Source: Anisus vortex (lineage: Eukaryota > Mollusca > Gastropoda > Planorbidae). From it: a stretch of DNA of 64,000 nucleotides. Shown here piece after piece: positions 24,368-35,369 of the stretch. The translations under genes and the position numbers were made by a program. Position 1 is the first letter of the stretch. Each line of letters begins with the position of its first letter. The notes beneath the pieces are model-generated. The model saw only the letters and a list, made by a program, of their open reading frames with translations. It searched no databases and was not told the DNA's origin. Where the stretch lies: positions 20,119,409 to 20,183,408 of the forward strand of contig OX421497.1 of assembly GCA_949126835.1 (NCBI GenBank), in the 5' to 3' direction.

Positions 24368-25249
24368 GTGTGTCCTCTACTTCACTCTATCTCTTTACTC
24401 ACAGACTATGTCCTCCTTGTCTTTTTTCTCTCTTTCTGACTCAAACCTCCCCCACTCCCTACCTCGCCTCCAATTAATGACTTTAACAAAAGACATTAGA
24501 AATGAAAATGTAACAATTGCTTCCTTTTTATTTATTCATCAGTTAATTAGATTTAATAAAAAAAAATAAACCTCTCATTATTTGAGTAATTATGGAAACG
24601 TTAACACGCAAATAGAGAAGATTTTAAAATCGTTGAAACTGTTAAAATCGTAAGATATTGAAGACAAAACAATAAAAAACAAGATTTATGGGGAAAAACA
24701 CAGGTATTAACTTCTACATTTTCCAAAATGAACAATTAAAATTGTTTTTTAAACAAAAAAAACATACACACCATAAAAATATAAAGTCATTTGTCAGCCC
24801 ATCATGACAGTACACAAGGGGAGATAACAAACTGATATTACCAGATTTAAAAAAAAGGGACATAACCGCGCGGTTTGTTTTTCTCTTGTTACTGAGAAGA
24901 CTCTAGTCCCAAAATGTGTGTGTTGAATGTAGAACTTCAAACAAAATATCATCGCAAGAAAATATTCTCTTTTGTTTAGATATGCCCCCATCCTGTGGAG
25001 AAAAAATGAAACACGATACTCGAGATACCCTCCCCTCCCCAGATCCTCCACACTCCCTCGATTAGATGGGCTACAGTTTCTACCTCTGTGCCCTCCCCCC
25101 CCCCCCCTCCACCAAAGCCATTGTTACTCTAAACTCTAAAATTCTACAGTCTACGTAGTTTGAGAATATTGTTAGAGACTGCTCCGTAGACCGAGAAATG
25201 AAACCTGAAACACACACATGTCTAAAAATGCCTACTCCCTAAAGTATGA
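24367..25249. other. Unassigned DNA
   Basis: AT-rich with a C-run near 25095. An 85-codon minus frame (24794-25051) has no recognisable motif. Confidence 0.45.
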
Positions 25250-25443
25250 ATTAGCAACCTATGGAACGCTTGTCAGACTTGGCACGCAGAGCGATTTCCA
25301 GTGGCACGAAAAAAGACGCCCCTCAGTTGCAAATCAAGTCTCTTCTACAAGAAATAGAGCAGGGTGACTTTTAGGCTGTTGGCACGCTGAAATGAATTAG
25401 AAATCCTTCCTTGGTAAACTATTATCAAAAGGTTGCCGATCCT
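25250..25443 (-). mobile_element. hAT-type MITE, decayed
   Basis: It starts AGCAACCTATGGAACGC and ends AAAGGTTGCCGATCC, with internal TTGGCACGCAGAGCG, CTACAAGAAAT and GTTGGCACGCTGAA. These words match the 42675-42871 copy in reverse orientation. The terminal CAGGG is lost on the left, so target duplications cannot be read. Confidence 0.68.
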
Positions 25444-25607
25444 TACTCTAAACTCTAAACCACGGCCCGGCAGTTTATAAACATGCGTAGAGAAGCTGGA
25501 GCTTTTTGTTTCCATATCTTTTACCTTCGAGTCCCTCCCTCTAGACCAGAACATTTAAAACAACACACAGACCAAAAAAAATAGAATTCTATCTACTTAT
25601 GGACACT

Positions 25608-25695
25608 CTACTGCGGTCTAGATGCGGCGTCTTGGCATTGACATTCCGGATGTGAAGAGTTCGAATTTAGGTTAAAGCCAGGTTTTTACTTTTTT
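25608..25695 (+). mobile_element. tRNA-like SINE head
   Basis: GCGGTCTAGATGCGG (A-box-like) followed by GAGTTCGAATTTAGG (B-box-like, 25657-25671), with spacing typical of a pol III internal promoter. Similar to the split SINE at 42660-42925. Degenerate. Confidence 0.45.
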
Positions 25696-25829
25696 TTATT
25701 TTTAATATATATTATTTTGGGGTAGGGGTGGGACATATACCTAGTATCTGGTACGTAGTTGCTGAAAAGTATTAGCGACTGGGCATTGTGATGGCCGAAA
25801 AAATCTTAAAAGCTGCATTTACAAGTTCT

Positions 25830-26046
25830 ACAAGACGAGCATTTTCTGTGAATAATGGAAACACTTTATTCTCTAATTCTGGCATTCGGGCATTGAATGG
25901 GTTGCCTGAACAAACCAGGAAAACCAGTAACTTAACATTTAAAACATGAATAAAAATGCAAGACTAGACTCTGACCACGGATGAGCGTATGACGCAATAA
26001 TCTTCTTTATAGAAGGAGCGTTTGTAATGTATAAGATAAGATACGA
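25830..26046 (+). pseudogene. LINE RT 3' end
   Basis: The plus frame reads RRAFSVNNGNTLFSNSGIRA then LNGLPEQTRKTSN, the usual last conserved block of CR1/Jockey-type RTs. It is followed by the family 3' UTR (GACCACGGATGAGCGTATGA) and a GATAAGATA tail. 5'-truncated to about 220 bp. Confidence 0.72.
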
Positions 26047-27691
26047 TTATTGTATCTTAACTGCCAATTATAGCTATATGCATTGCGTCAGCATTTCGCT
26101 TATGGAAGAAAAAAACAACAAGAACAAAAAAAAACAACAAGGAAAGATTAAAAATAATGGTATTGTGTAAAGTGTAAGGTGTGGTGGCCCCTGCATTTGT
26201 GTTATGTCCACTTGTTCTGTGTTTATATCACGATTTCGGCTGCTGATGGAACGTATAGAATTACAAGTCTAGGAATATAAACTGTAACATTATACAACTG
26301 GCTGAAGGTTTTATACTCAAGGAGTTCAGAATTATACGATTCAAATTACAGTTTCTGGTTTTCTGCATTATGTGCACAGTGGAACGTTTAATAGGGAACT
26401 ACTCATGAAAAGACGGGAAAATAATATTTATTTAAAAAAAATATATCACCAGTTGTTCATGCAGATATTATGTGTTTAATTGTCGTATAATGGACTGCTT
26501 TGTTTAATTGCACCGATGTTTAATTGCGCGTGCATTTCGTTTAACCGTTAAAATCTGCAGAAGACATGAGGGAAGAGTACAAGGTGAGAGGTTTTTTTTT
26601 TATTGCCAGGTAATCTCGAAGTAGAATCCGGGAACATTGAGCTAAGATAATATATTTTATATGAATCAATAAATCAAAGTGCTTTTGATAAATACAACAA
26701 TTTAACGTAATACTTTTATCAATAGGTTGGATAAATTCTGAAATTACAAATTAATTGACCTGTTTGATACTTAGGAAAAACCTTTGTGTAGAAATTTGAA
26801 CTGTTTCATTTCTAATAAGCTCATAGTGTAATAAATTGACTATTTTTTTTCCTAGTAAGATTCTCGTGAAATAATAGGACCTGTTTGATAATTAGTAAGC
26901 TCTTAGTAAATGTAACAGTTTGATCTCTTTCATTCCTAATATTAGCATTGTCTTTTTAATGCCTTAAGCTTTTGACACCACTGCTATTGAGGTAGCTAGA
27001 TGTGGCTTATTTAAAACGATCACAATAGCCCCCCCTACGTTTCTACACATTAAAAAAAAAACACATACTCTCCTTGTTCCGCCCCCTATTCACCTTCCAG
27101 TCGCCACTCCAAATTCCGTTTGTAATTAGTCCCCAGCGACGACAATCTGTAGTCTGTAGTCTATAAATTGTCAAAAATAAAAGAATAACCCCGGTGTTTT
27201 CCTCTGCTGGTTTTTAATGCTAAGATCAAGTCCCGTCTCTGGTTCACATAACTTTAACTTGTTGAGATATATACTGTGGGGGGCGCCGTGGCGTGAAGCA
27301 TGACGGGATTATGTCGTCGCTTTAAGGTGTTTCTAAACTGCCGAGACTCTGTTCTAGTTGTAAAAAAAATGGTGAACTGGGGTTATATATGTAGGAACAT
27401 TTTTTTTTAATGTGAGATTTATTCGAAAAGTAATTTGTGAAAGACGTAACGATGACCTGAAACACATTTTTATCGTTCTTACCTTTGCCCTTTCACGTTG
27501 ACGGTAGCTGGAATATATCGAATTATCAACTCTCTTTTTTTTTGTCGCACGTTGAAAGATAAATGAAATAAAATAATTGTTTCGTTTATGTAGTTATAAA
27601 AGTGTAGCTTAATTATAATGCATACATATTTCTTAGATAAGGGAATAGCGGGAAGGCGGGAGGGGCGAATTATTTTTGCTGTCTTTCATAT
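26047..27691. other. Unassigned AT-rich DNA
   Basis: About 1.6 kb with no recognised gene or element. GGGGGGCGCCGTGGCG at 27277 could be a tRNA-SINE remnant, but nothing around it supports that. Confidence 0.45.
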
Positions 27692-27900
27692 CCTTAGACT
27701 CGATAGTTTCCCTTAGACTCGATAGTTTCCCTTAGACTCGATAGTTTCCCTTAGACTCGATAGTTTCCCTTAGACTCGATAGTTTCCCTTAGACTCGATA
27801 GTTTCCCTTAGACTCGATAGTTTCCCTTAGACTCGATAGTTTCCCTTAGACTCGATAGTTTCCCTTAGACTCGATAGTTTCCCTTAGACTCGATAGTTTC
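27692..27900. repeat. 19-bp minisatellite, 11 units
   Basis: The unit is CCTTAGACTCGATAGTTTC, essentially perfect in all copies. It ends exactly where LINE-derived sequence begins. Confidence 0.95.
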
Positions 27901-27904
27901 AAAC

Positions 27905-29120
27905 CGGATGAGTTACGGAAAGCCATTTTTCAGTAATTTTATTAGATATTTTGGCATTCAAGACATCGCCCTCTCCTGGTTCATTAACTATCTTCAGAAT
28001 CGCTCCCAGACCGTTATGATTGAGTCCATATTCTCCCAGCCTGTTCACGTCTGCTATGGTGTGCCGCAGGGGTCTGTCCTTGGTCCACTTCTTTTCACCC
28101 TTTACACTCAACCCCTATCCTTTGTCATCGAACGCCACAACCTCAAATATCATTCTTTCGCCGATGACACCCAGCTGTATAACAGTGCAGAGCCTGAGGA
28201 CTTCGACAGGCTCCTTGCTTCCATCTCCATCTGTTTCCTGGACATCCAGAGCTGGATGACGGAAAACAAGTTGAAGCTTAACAGTGAGAAGACTGAAGCT
28301 CTTATCGTCGGTACGAGACAGAGGGTCGTGTCCCTCACTGCGTCCGATCTTCAGCTGGCTGATGCAACTGTGCCTTTCTCCCCGACTATCAAAAGCCTTG
28401 GCGTCTATCTGGACTCCACGCTGTCCATGCAAACCCACATCTCCTTCCTCAACAAAATCTGCTTCTTCCATCTGCGTCGTATTGCCGCCATCCGTCGTTA
28501 TCTCACCAAGGAAGCTTGTGTTAAGCTCATCATCTCTCTCCTATTTTCCCGCTTGGACTATTGTAATTCGCTTTTGGCTGGTCTCCCGGCCTCCTCCCTT
28601 CAAGGACTCCAACGTATCCAGAACTGCGCAGCCCGACTAGTTCTCAAGAAGAAGAAGTCAAATGATATCAATCCTCTGCTCCGATCTCTGCACTGGCTAC
28701 CCATCAACAACCGGATCTCATATAAGCTGGCTTCCCTCTGTTATAGGTGCCTGAATAACTGCGCCCCGGATTATCTTCGCTCTTGTATGGAGCTCTACAC
28801 CCAGTCCCGCCCACTTCGTTCGGCATCTGACGCGCTTACTCTGCGGATCCCTCGTGTGAGGCTAGTGTCCGCTGGCGAACGTTCATTTTCCTACGCAGGA
28901 CCGTCCGCTTGGAATCACCTCCCACTACAGCTTCGCCAGAGCCCTAGCTATGACACCTTCAGGAGCCGGCTGAAGACTCACCTATTTCGTCAGCAGAATT
29001 AGCGTATTACTATATATTTCGTTGTCTGTCTGTATTCTGTAACTGTCGTCTGCGCATAGAACTGTCACCAACGGGATATGCGCTATATAAGCACCGTTAT
29101 TATTATTATTATTATTATTA
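27905..29120 (+). CDS. CR1/L2-like LINE, 3' part with open RT frame
   Basis: The plus frame 27908-29002 (364 codons) is the C-terminal half of a non-LTR reverse transcriptase. Visible are IQDIALSWFINYLQNR (residues 17-32), PQGSVLGPLL (53-62), the catalytic box FADD (84-87), the thumb block LNSEKTEALIVG, SLGVYLDSTL, then the CR1/L2-type C-terminal blocks LDYCNSLLAGLP, RIQNCAARLV, LHWLPI and WNHLPLQLR. The endonuclease, 5' UTR and N-terminal RT are missing; full-length family proteins are roughly 900-1,000 residues. The first ATG is only the first one after the truncation, not a natural start. The 3' UTR is about 100 bases, with GCGCTATATAAGCACC just before a (TTA)n tail at 29096-29120, typical for these LINEs. 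The unbroken frame suggests a fairly recent insertion. It is a dead-on-arrival copy. Confidence 0.88.
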
Positions 29121-29646
29121 GATATCTTACCGCACTACTGGCTAATTAAAGAGTAAATATCCAGCTCAAAGTTAAAAAAAAGTTCTAGTCTGGTGCTGCT
29201 AACTTAGCGACTTTATTGTTGTGTGCATGAATAGTGAGCTTTAAAGAGTTAAAAATAAATGCTGTGCTTTAAGTGGATTGTAAGGTTGTGTTATGGGTTA
29301 ACTATTTTAATATCGTTTGACTATATAGAAGTTGGTTGGTCTATTGTATAGACCTACTCGGTCTACTACTACGTACGTGATCTAAGTGCTGCATCTAGAC
29401 ACATAGTCTCTTCTCTAAGTGTTGGACTTAATGACTCTTATATGTTTGTACCATATTGTGTGGTTACCTTTCTTAGTCGTAGTGTCTATCCAATAACTAG
29501 GCATATTATCAACATCCATAATGACATTAAAAAGTAACGAAATTTTAGCAATTTTACATTATTCATCATTTAAACCGTCTATATTGAATTCAATTATTTC
29601 GAGACCGTCGATAATCTTAATGAGTTATTTAAGAAATGGCTCAGAC
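29121..29646. other. Unassigned AT-rich DNA
   Basis: Between the LINE tail and the next MITE. Nothing recognised. Confidence 0.5.
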
Positions 29647-29863
29647 CAGGGATCGGCATTCTACGGCACGCGTGACATACTTGGCACGTAGAAAAATTTT
29701 GAATGGCACGCGTAAGAACCCCCCCCCCCCCCCCAAAGGCAATTCAATTCTCTTATACAAGAAATTGATTGGTGGCATGAGTTGACTTTTAGGTTGTTGG
29801 CACGCCGAATGACCTAGAAATACTATTTTTGGCACAGTGTTATGAAAAGGTTGCCTATCCCTC
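29647..29863 (-). mobile_element. 217-bp hAT-type MITE with perfect 8-bp TSD
   Basis: It begins CAGGGATCGGCATT; the right end, reverse-complemented, is GAGGGATAGGCAACC. The 8-bp duplication GCTCAGAC lies at 29639-29646 and 29864-29871. The interior has GGCACGCG, a C-run, CAAGAAATTGATTGG and GTTGGCACGCC, as in related copies here. Confidence 0.88.
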
Positions 29864-29871
29864 GCTCAGAC

Positions 29872-30669
29872 AATGTGAAGGGCACTAAATTATTTTCAAA
29901 ATATTGCCATTGCGACACTACTCGTACTTTTCATTGACCCCTAGCATGGAATCACTGAATCTAGAAAATGTCTCTGCTTGTGTAATCTCTTTTAACACAG
30001 ACTAAACAGAAATCCTATGGTAGAGTTTCTCTGTTCCTTTGTGTCAGAATCATTTTAGTAACAAAAACAAAATAACTGTGTCATTGTTAAAATTACATCT
30101 GGGGTTTTTCCCAGTGTCCAGTTCTTGATAAATGCACCCATTCATAGTCCACTTACCTACTCACATGACGTGTTTATTATTACTTGGGTTTTTCCAAACC
30201 CTCCTCTGGTATAGTTGAAACTAGCTAGGTAAAAGGCGGGCCTTGCATAAGGCCACGGGGCTACGAGTCTAATATCAAAGGCCGGCGAGAAATCAGAAGA
30301 TCGCTAACGTGAAATCGGAGACCGTAATTGTACGCTTCAACTAGACCCCCCCCCCCTCCCCCCAAAAAATACACTGGGTCCCCTACCAATCCCCACCAAT
30401 CTCCTCCTTTTAACTAGTAGATGAAATACAAGGACTAAAAGCCTAGCAACCAAGGTTGATTACCGCTTCGTTGCGTGCGGCGCTGGAAGGGGGGGGGGGA
30501 CTGGGCTTGCGGGGAGGGGGGGGGGGAGTGGAGGAATTACCATAATATACTTTTTTTTCTACTTACTTTATGCCGTTCACAATGGCTGCGTGAATGCTTT
30601 GATTGGCGTATCGTATGACCTTACGAGTTAATCTTCGCAGTAAACAAGAGGACTAGTGAATTGAGAGAG
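29872..30669. other. Unassigned DNA with G- and C-runs
   Basis: C-runs at 30345-30365 and G-runs at 30490-30530. No gene recognised. Confidence 0.5.
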
Positions 30670-30679
30670 AATAAGGGCT

Positions 30680-31425
30680 TAAGAGGCGGATGGTAATGAT
30701 AAGTGTAGGGTGGTAATGATAAGTGGTGGATGGTAAGGATAAGTGGCGAATGGTAAGTATTAGTTGCGGATGGTGAGGATTAAGTGCGGATGGTAAGGAT
30801 TAAGTGCGCATGGTAATTATTATAGTAAAGCGGTTAAAGATAAGTGTAGGAAGTAATGATAAATCATAAGTGTACGGGGTAATGATAAGTGGTGGATGGT
30901 AAGGATAAGTGGCGAATGGTAAGTAATGATAAGTGTAGGTTAGTAATGATAAGTGTACGAGGTAATGATACGTGTTGGATGGTAAGGATAAGTGGCGAAT
31001 GGTAAGTATTAGTTGCGGATGGTGAGGATTAAGTGCGGATGGTAAGGATTAAGTGCGCATGGTAATTATTATAGTAAAGCGGTTAAAGATAAGTGTAGGA
31101 AGTAATGATAAATCATAAGTGTACGGGGTAATGATAAGTGGTAGATGGTAAGGATAAGTGGCGAATGGTAAGTAATGATAAGTGTAGGTTAGTAATGATA
31201 AGTGTACGAGGTAATGATACGTGTTGGATGGTAAGGATAAGTGGCGAATGGTAAGTATTAGTTGCGGATGGTAAGGATTAAGTGCGGATGGTAAGGATTA
31301 AGTGTGGATGGTAAGGATTAAGTGCGGATGTTAAGGATTAAGTGGCGAATGGTAAGGATTAAGTGCGGATGTTAAGGATTAAGTGCGGATGGTAAGGATA
31401 AGATTAGGCGGGTAAGGATAAGAAC
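30680..31425. repeat. Degenerate about 20-bp array with 249-bp higher-order repeat
   Basis: Built of words such as GGATGGTAAGGATTAAGTGC and GGTAATGATAAGTG. A composite block recurs with a period of about 249 bp (TGTACGGGGTAATGATAAGT at 30871 and 31120, with the same ordered variants between). Both strands lack long frames. Confidence 0.88.
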
Positions 31426-31509
31426 ATACATATTTTTAGAAATCTTTTTAGTTTCTATAAGTGTTTTAGTGAAGTGTAATACTTACTTAATTTACTCTCC
31501 TTTTCTCTT

Positions 31510-32765
31510 ACATTGATTCAATAATGAACATGCAGTGGCGTAGCCAATATGAAATTCTAAGTAAGGTGATTCAATAATGAACATGCAGTGGCGTAGCCAA
31601 TATAAAATTCTAAGTAAGGTGATTCAATAATGAACATGCAGTGGCGTAGCCAATATAAAATTCTAAGTCAGGTGATTCAATGATGAACATGCAGTGGCTT
31701 AGCCAATTTAAATTCTAAGTAAGGTGATTCAATAATGAACATGCAGTGGCGTAGCCAATATAAATTTCTAAGTCAGGTGATTCAATGATGAACATGCAGT
31801 GGCTTAGCCAATATAAAATTCTAAGTAAGGTGATTCAATAATGAACATGCAGTGGCTTAGCCAATATACAATTCTAAGTAAGGTGATTCAATAATGAACA
31901 TGCAGTGGCTTAGCCAATATAAAATTCTAAATCAGGTGATTCAATGATGAACATGCAGTGGCTTAGCCAATATAAAATTCTAAGTCAGGTGATTCAATGA
32001 TGAACATGCAGTGGCGTAGCCAATATAAAATTCTAAATCAGGTGATTCAATGATGAACATGCAGTGGCTTAGCCAATATAAAATTCTAAGTCAGGTGATT
32101 CAATGATGAACATGCAGTGGCTTAGCCAATATAAAATTCTAAATCAGGTGATTCAATGATGAACAAGCAGTGGCTTAGCCAATATAAAATTCTAAATCAG
32201 GTGATTCAATGATGAACATGCAGTGGCTTAGCCAATATAAAATTCTAAGTCAGGTGATTCAATGATGAACACGCAGTGGCGTAGCCAATATAAAATTCTA
32301 AATCAGGTGATTCAATGATGAACATGCAGTGGCTTAGCCAATATAAAATTCTAAATCAGGTGATTCAATGATGAACATGCAGTGGCTTAGCCAATATAAA
32401 ATTCTAAGTCAGGTGATTCAATGATGAACATGCAGTGGCTTAGCCAATATAAAATTCTAAGTCAGGTGATTCAATGATGAACATGCAGTGGCTTAGCCAA
32501 TACAAAATTCTAAGTCAGGTGATTCAATGATGAACATGCAGTGGCTTAGCCAATATAAAATTATAAGTCAGGTGATTCAATGATGAACATGCTGTGGCTT
32601 AGCCAATATAAAATTCTAAATCAGGTGATTCAATGATGAACATGCTGTGGCTTAGCCAATATAAAATTCTAAGTCAGGTGATTCAATGATAAACATGCAG
32701 TGGCGTAGCCAATATAAAATTCTAAGTCAGGTGATTCAATGATAAACATGCAGTGGCTTAGCCAA
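31510..32765. repeat. 53-bp satellite, left arm (about 24 units)
   Basis: The unit of 53 bp contains GGTGATTCAATGATGAACAT, GCAGTGGCTTAGCCAATATA and AAATTCTAAGTCA. GGCGTAGCC/GGCTTAGCC and AAGTAAGG/AAGTCAGG variants mark subfamilies; left-end units carry AATAATGAAC and AAGTAAGG. The array stops at AGCCAA (32765) and continues in phase at 41887. Confidence 0.95.
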
Positions 32766-32883
32766 GGGGACGTCCATTAATTACGTCAACAAAATAGGGG
32801 GGAGGGGGGTCTGAAAAAGTTTGACAATTGTTGACAAGGGGAGGGGGGGGAGGTCAAGAAAAGTTGACGTCAACAATGTTACT

Positions 32884-34486
32884 TTTTTTAAATAAAAAAA
32901 TTATAAAAATTTATTACAAAATTCTAGGCTACATTATATTTGTCATGTGCCACTTACATAGCAGACATCTATAAACATGGTTTTAAGTTAATACAAATTA
33001 AATATATTAATTAAAATTACGGACACTACATTTGACATGTCCTTTTTGTGTTCATCTTGTTAGTTTGTAGATCTATGTATGAGGGGAAAGTGGAAACTAA
33101 TGCAATTGTTAGCATGGCAAATTGACCGACCAATTTAAAAAAAACTTCACCTTCGCTGTAGTCTAGCGAACCATTGTGACTGGAATAACAAAAGAACATA
33201 AACACACCAACAAACATTATGCAGAGTGCGTTCAGAAACAGAAAGCCAGTTTTAGGCCGCTCAGTAGGCCTACATCTAAATTAGGCACCGTTCTGTTATT
33301 GAGTCCTGAAAGGACTATGAACACCGTCCGAGAGTCGACTGCTTTAATTCAACGCCCCATGGTTGAGTCTTTTCCAAGTTCCAACCCTTGAAACCATGTT
33401 TGGATCAGCGTTAGCAGGCTATGCACTCCGACATGGAAAGATATGAGTAGGCAGGCGTTGTCCTACAAGGCCGTCGCTTGTTGGGTCGGCTTGCTCTGTT
33501 TGGATTCCCCTTTTATGAACGTACATTTGCTCAAGCCATCCATGGCTTGCCTCGTATTCCTGTAATGTGGGCTGACGGTGTGTTGGCCGAGCGGATTTTG
33601 TCGGACACGGGGATGTCATCCCCTCAAGGCCACCTTTGAAAGCAGCCGTTTTTACAGGACGTTTTGTATACCTCTCCTTACGTTGCATCAGCCCCCATCC
33701 CGGAGACGCCAGAAATCGGACAGTGGGTACCTTACAGGCCCCCTCAAATGGAAGAACAGAACAAGCCTATTAATCTCCAGACTTGCAGCTTGGGATACCA
33801 CGCCTCTCTCCATCACTTACAGAGATGGGAGTGGAAGTATCTCGGCGACCGCTTGTCCCATGCATTAGCTCACTGGTCAGACTCGAAGAGCCAAGTTAAA
33901 AGGTCTAAAAAAAAAAAAACGGACGAGCCCGTCTTGTGTCCAGGGCGTAACGTTTAGGGTTGAGCTCAGCTCTGTCCGGACCCGCTGCGGGAGCTCTCCC
34001 CCATGCGTTCGCCCGCTGGTGTATTCTTAATGGGAACGTATCGGCGGTTTACACACTTCGCCAGCTTTGGGGCTCATAGGTACAGAAATGAAATTAGGCG
34101 CCAGAGACTGGCGTTCGTTATATATACCATGTAAGCGACAGCTGTTATTGGCAATATAACTAAAGACAACAATAGGCCCTCTCTGAGACTATGTTTGAAT
34201 TGCATTGAATGAAGTGTTAGCTTATTGTGTGAATCCAACATGGTTATTTTAAAATATTTCCTTCAGAAAAATAATTCGTGGCCCATGAAGTCCGAAATAC
34301 TTAGCCTACCTTTCCTTTTAACATCCCTAATTCTGATATATAAACTAATATTTTTTTGCTGACTACGTTATAATAAGTGAAACATTAAAATTTGGTGATT
34401 AGGCTAAATATAGTAATTTTGTAGTTTTAATTTCTAATTGTCTGAAAAAAAAATGTATGAGATAAAAATGTATTAGTAGGCCTATA
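32884..34486. other. Unassigned interior of the composite, partly GC-rich
   Basis: 33200-34080 is GC- and CpG-richer than its flanks. Open frames exist on both strands (33419-33688 minus, 33664-33957 plus, the latter ending in a Lys-rich stretch), but no domain or transposase motif is recognised. It might be a captured host fragment or remains of an unknown transposon gene. Confidence 0.35.
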
Positions 34487-34575
34487 GTGGCGTAGCCAGA
34501 TTGCAAGGTGTGGGTGGCAAATAGTGCAAGGTAGGAGCGGTAGGGGCAAGGAAGCCAACTACCGTGTGTATAATC

Positions 34576-35198
34576 TGTTACGAATATCGGTCATAAATGA
34601 ATGACGTAGTAAGGCATTGACCTCTTAACAAGTGCGTATCAGAGTCCAAGGCGACCAAGGTTTGACCTTTATGCCCTGAGGGCAGTTTAAATAAAATAAT
34701 TCGTTCAAATCCCGTGGAAATTGGAGGATAATTCTGGATCGTAGTAATTATAGAGAAAGAGGTTAAAATGCGTATTAAGACCCTGTAGAATCTTCGATGA
34801 TAGTTTTCTTTGTTAAGTCCCGACCTCTTTAAAGTTAGTTCAGTTTAAACGTTTGTAGAGTGAAGTCGCTATATTCATTTGTATATTATATGCCATTGTA
34901 TTGAACCTTATGTTGCCATCAGTTGATAAAGTTTATTGATCGTTTATATTGAGTCTACAATTTAAATAAAATTGTTTATTCAACAACTGGAGTTGTTTGA
35001 TCTATCATTGTTGAGAAATGTGTTGAAGATAATTATCACGAATATAACTACATTACTGCATAGACCTGTCAGTCAAGGAACCCCTAGCTTGGGCTACAGA
35101 TTAGCAGAATCTAGAGACTTCTAATAAAGATACAACTATATTCATTGAATCCGATTTAACGAGTCGTAATAATAGTCATCACCTAAAGGGCCATAACA
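34576..35198 (+). repeat. 5' LTR of element A (623 bp)
   Basis: Begins TGTTACGAATATC and ends GGCCATAACA. Same length as the 3' LTR at 40357-40979 and differs at a single base (G at 35058, A at 40839). AATAAA at 35123-35128 is a plausible polyadenylation signal. The 4-bp target duplication AATC lies at 34572-34575 and 40980-40983. It is about 4% different from the LTRs of copy B. Confidence 0.96.
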
Positions 35199-35201
35199 GT
35201 T

Positions 35202-35219
35202 TGGGGTCTTCGTCCGATA
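35202..35219 (+). other. Primer-binding site of element A
   Basis: TGGGGTCTTCGTCCGATA starts three bases after the LTR. A PBS begins with TGG because tRNA 3' ends are CCA. It resembles the proline-tRNA type site of some vertebrate retroviruses (TGGGGGCTCGTCC) but is not identical, so the tRNA is unsure. Copy B has the same site at 51157-51174 on the minus strand. Confidence 0.65.
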
Positions 35220-35369
35220 TAGTTGTATAGTGAAGCATATATTCAAGTTGTGTTGTGTTGTGTGTTGGAGCAGTGACCTACTGAGCAAGCCTAAGAACGC
35301 TGAAATTATTCTTCCGATTGGAAAAACGTAAGTTGGAAATTTACATATTATAAATCTCTTAACTAAAGA

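Noticed and set aside
31510..32765. CRISPR or integron-like array of 53-bp units
   Set aside because: Head-to-tail satellite without variable spacers or adjacent nuclease genes.
33419..33957. Transposase or host gene in the GC-rich segment
   Set aside because: Frames on both strands are short and I recognise no motif; kept as unassigned DNA.
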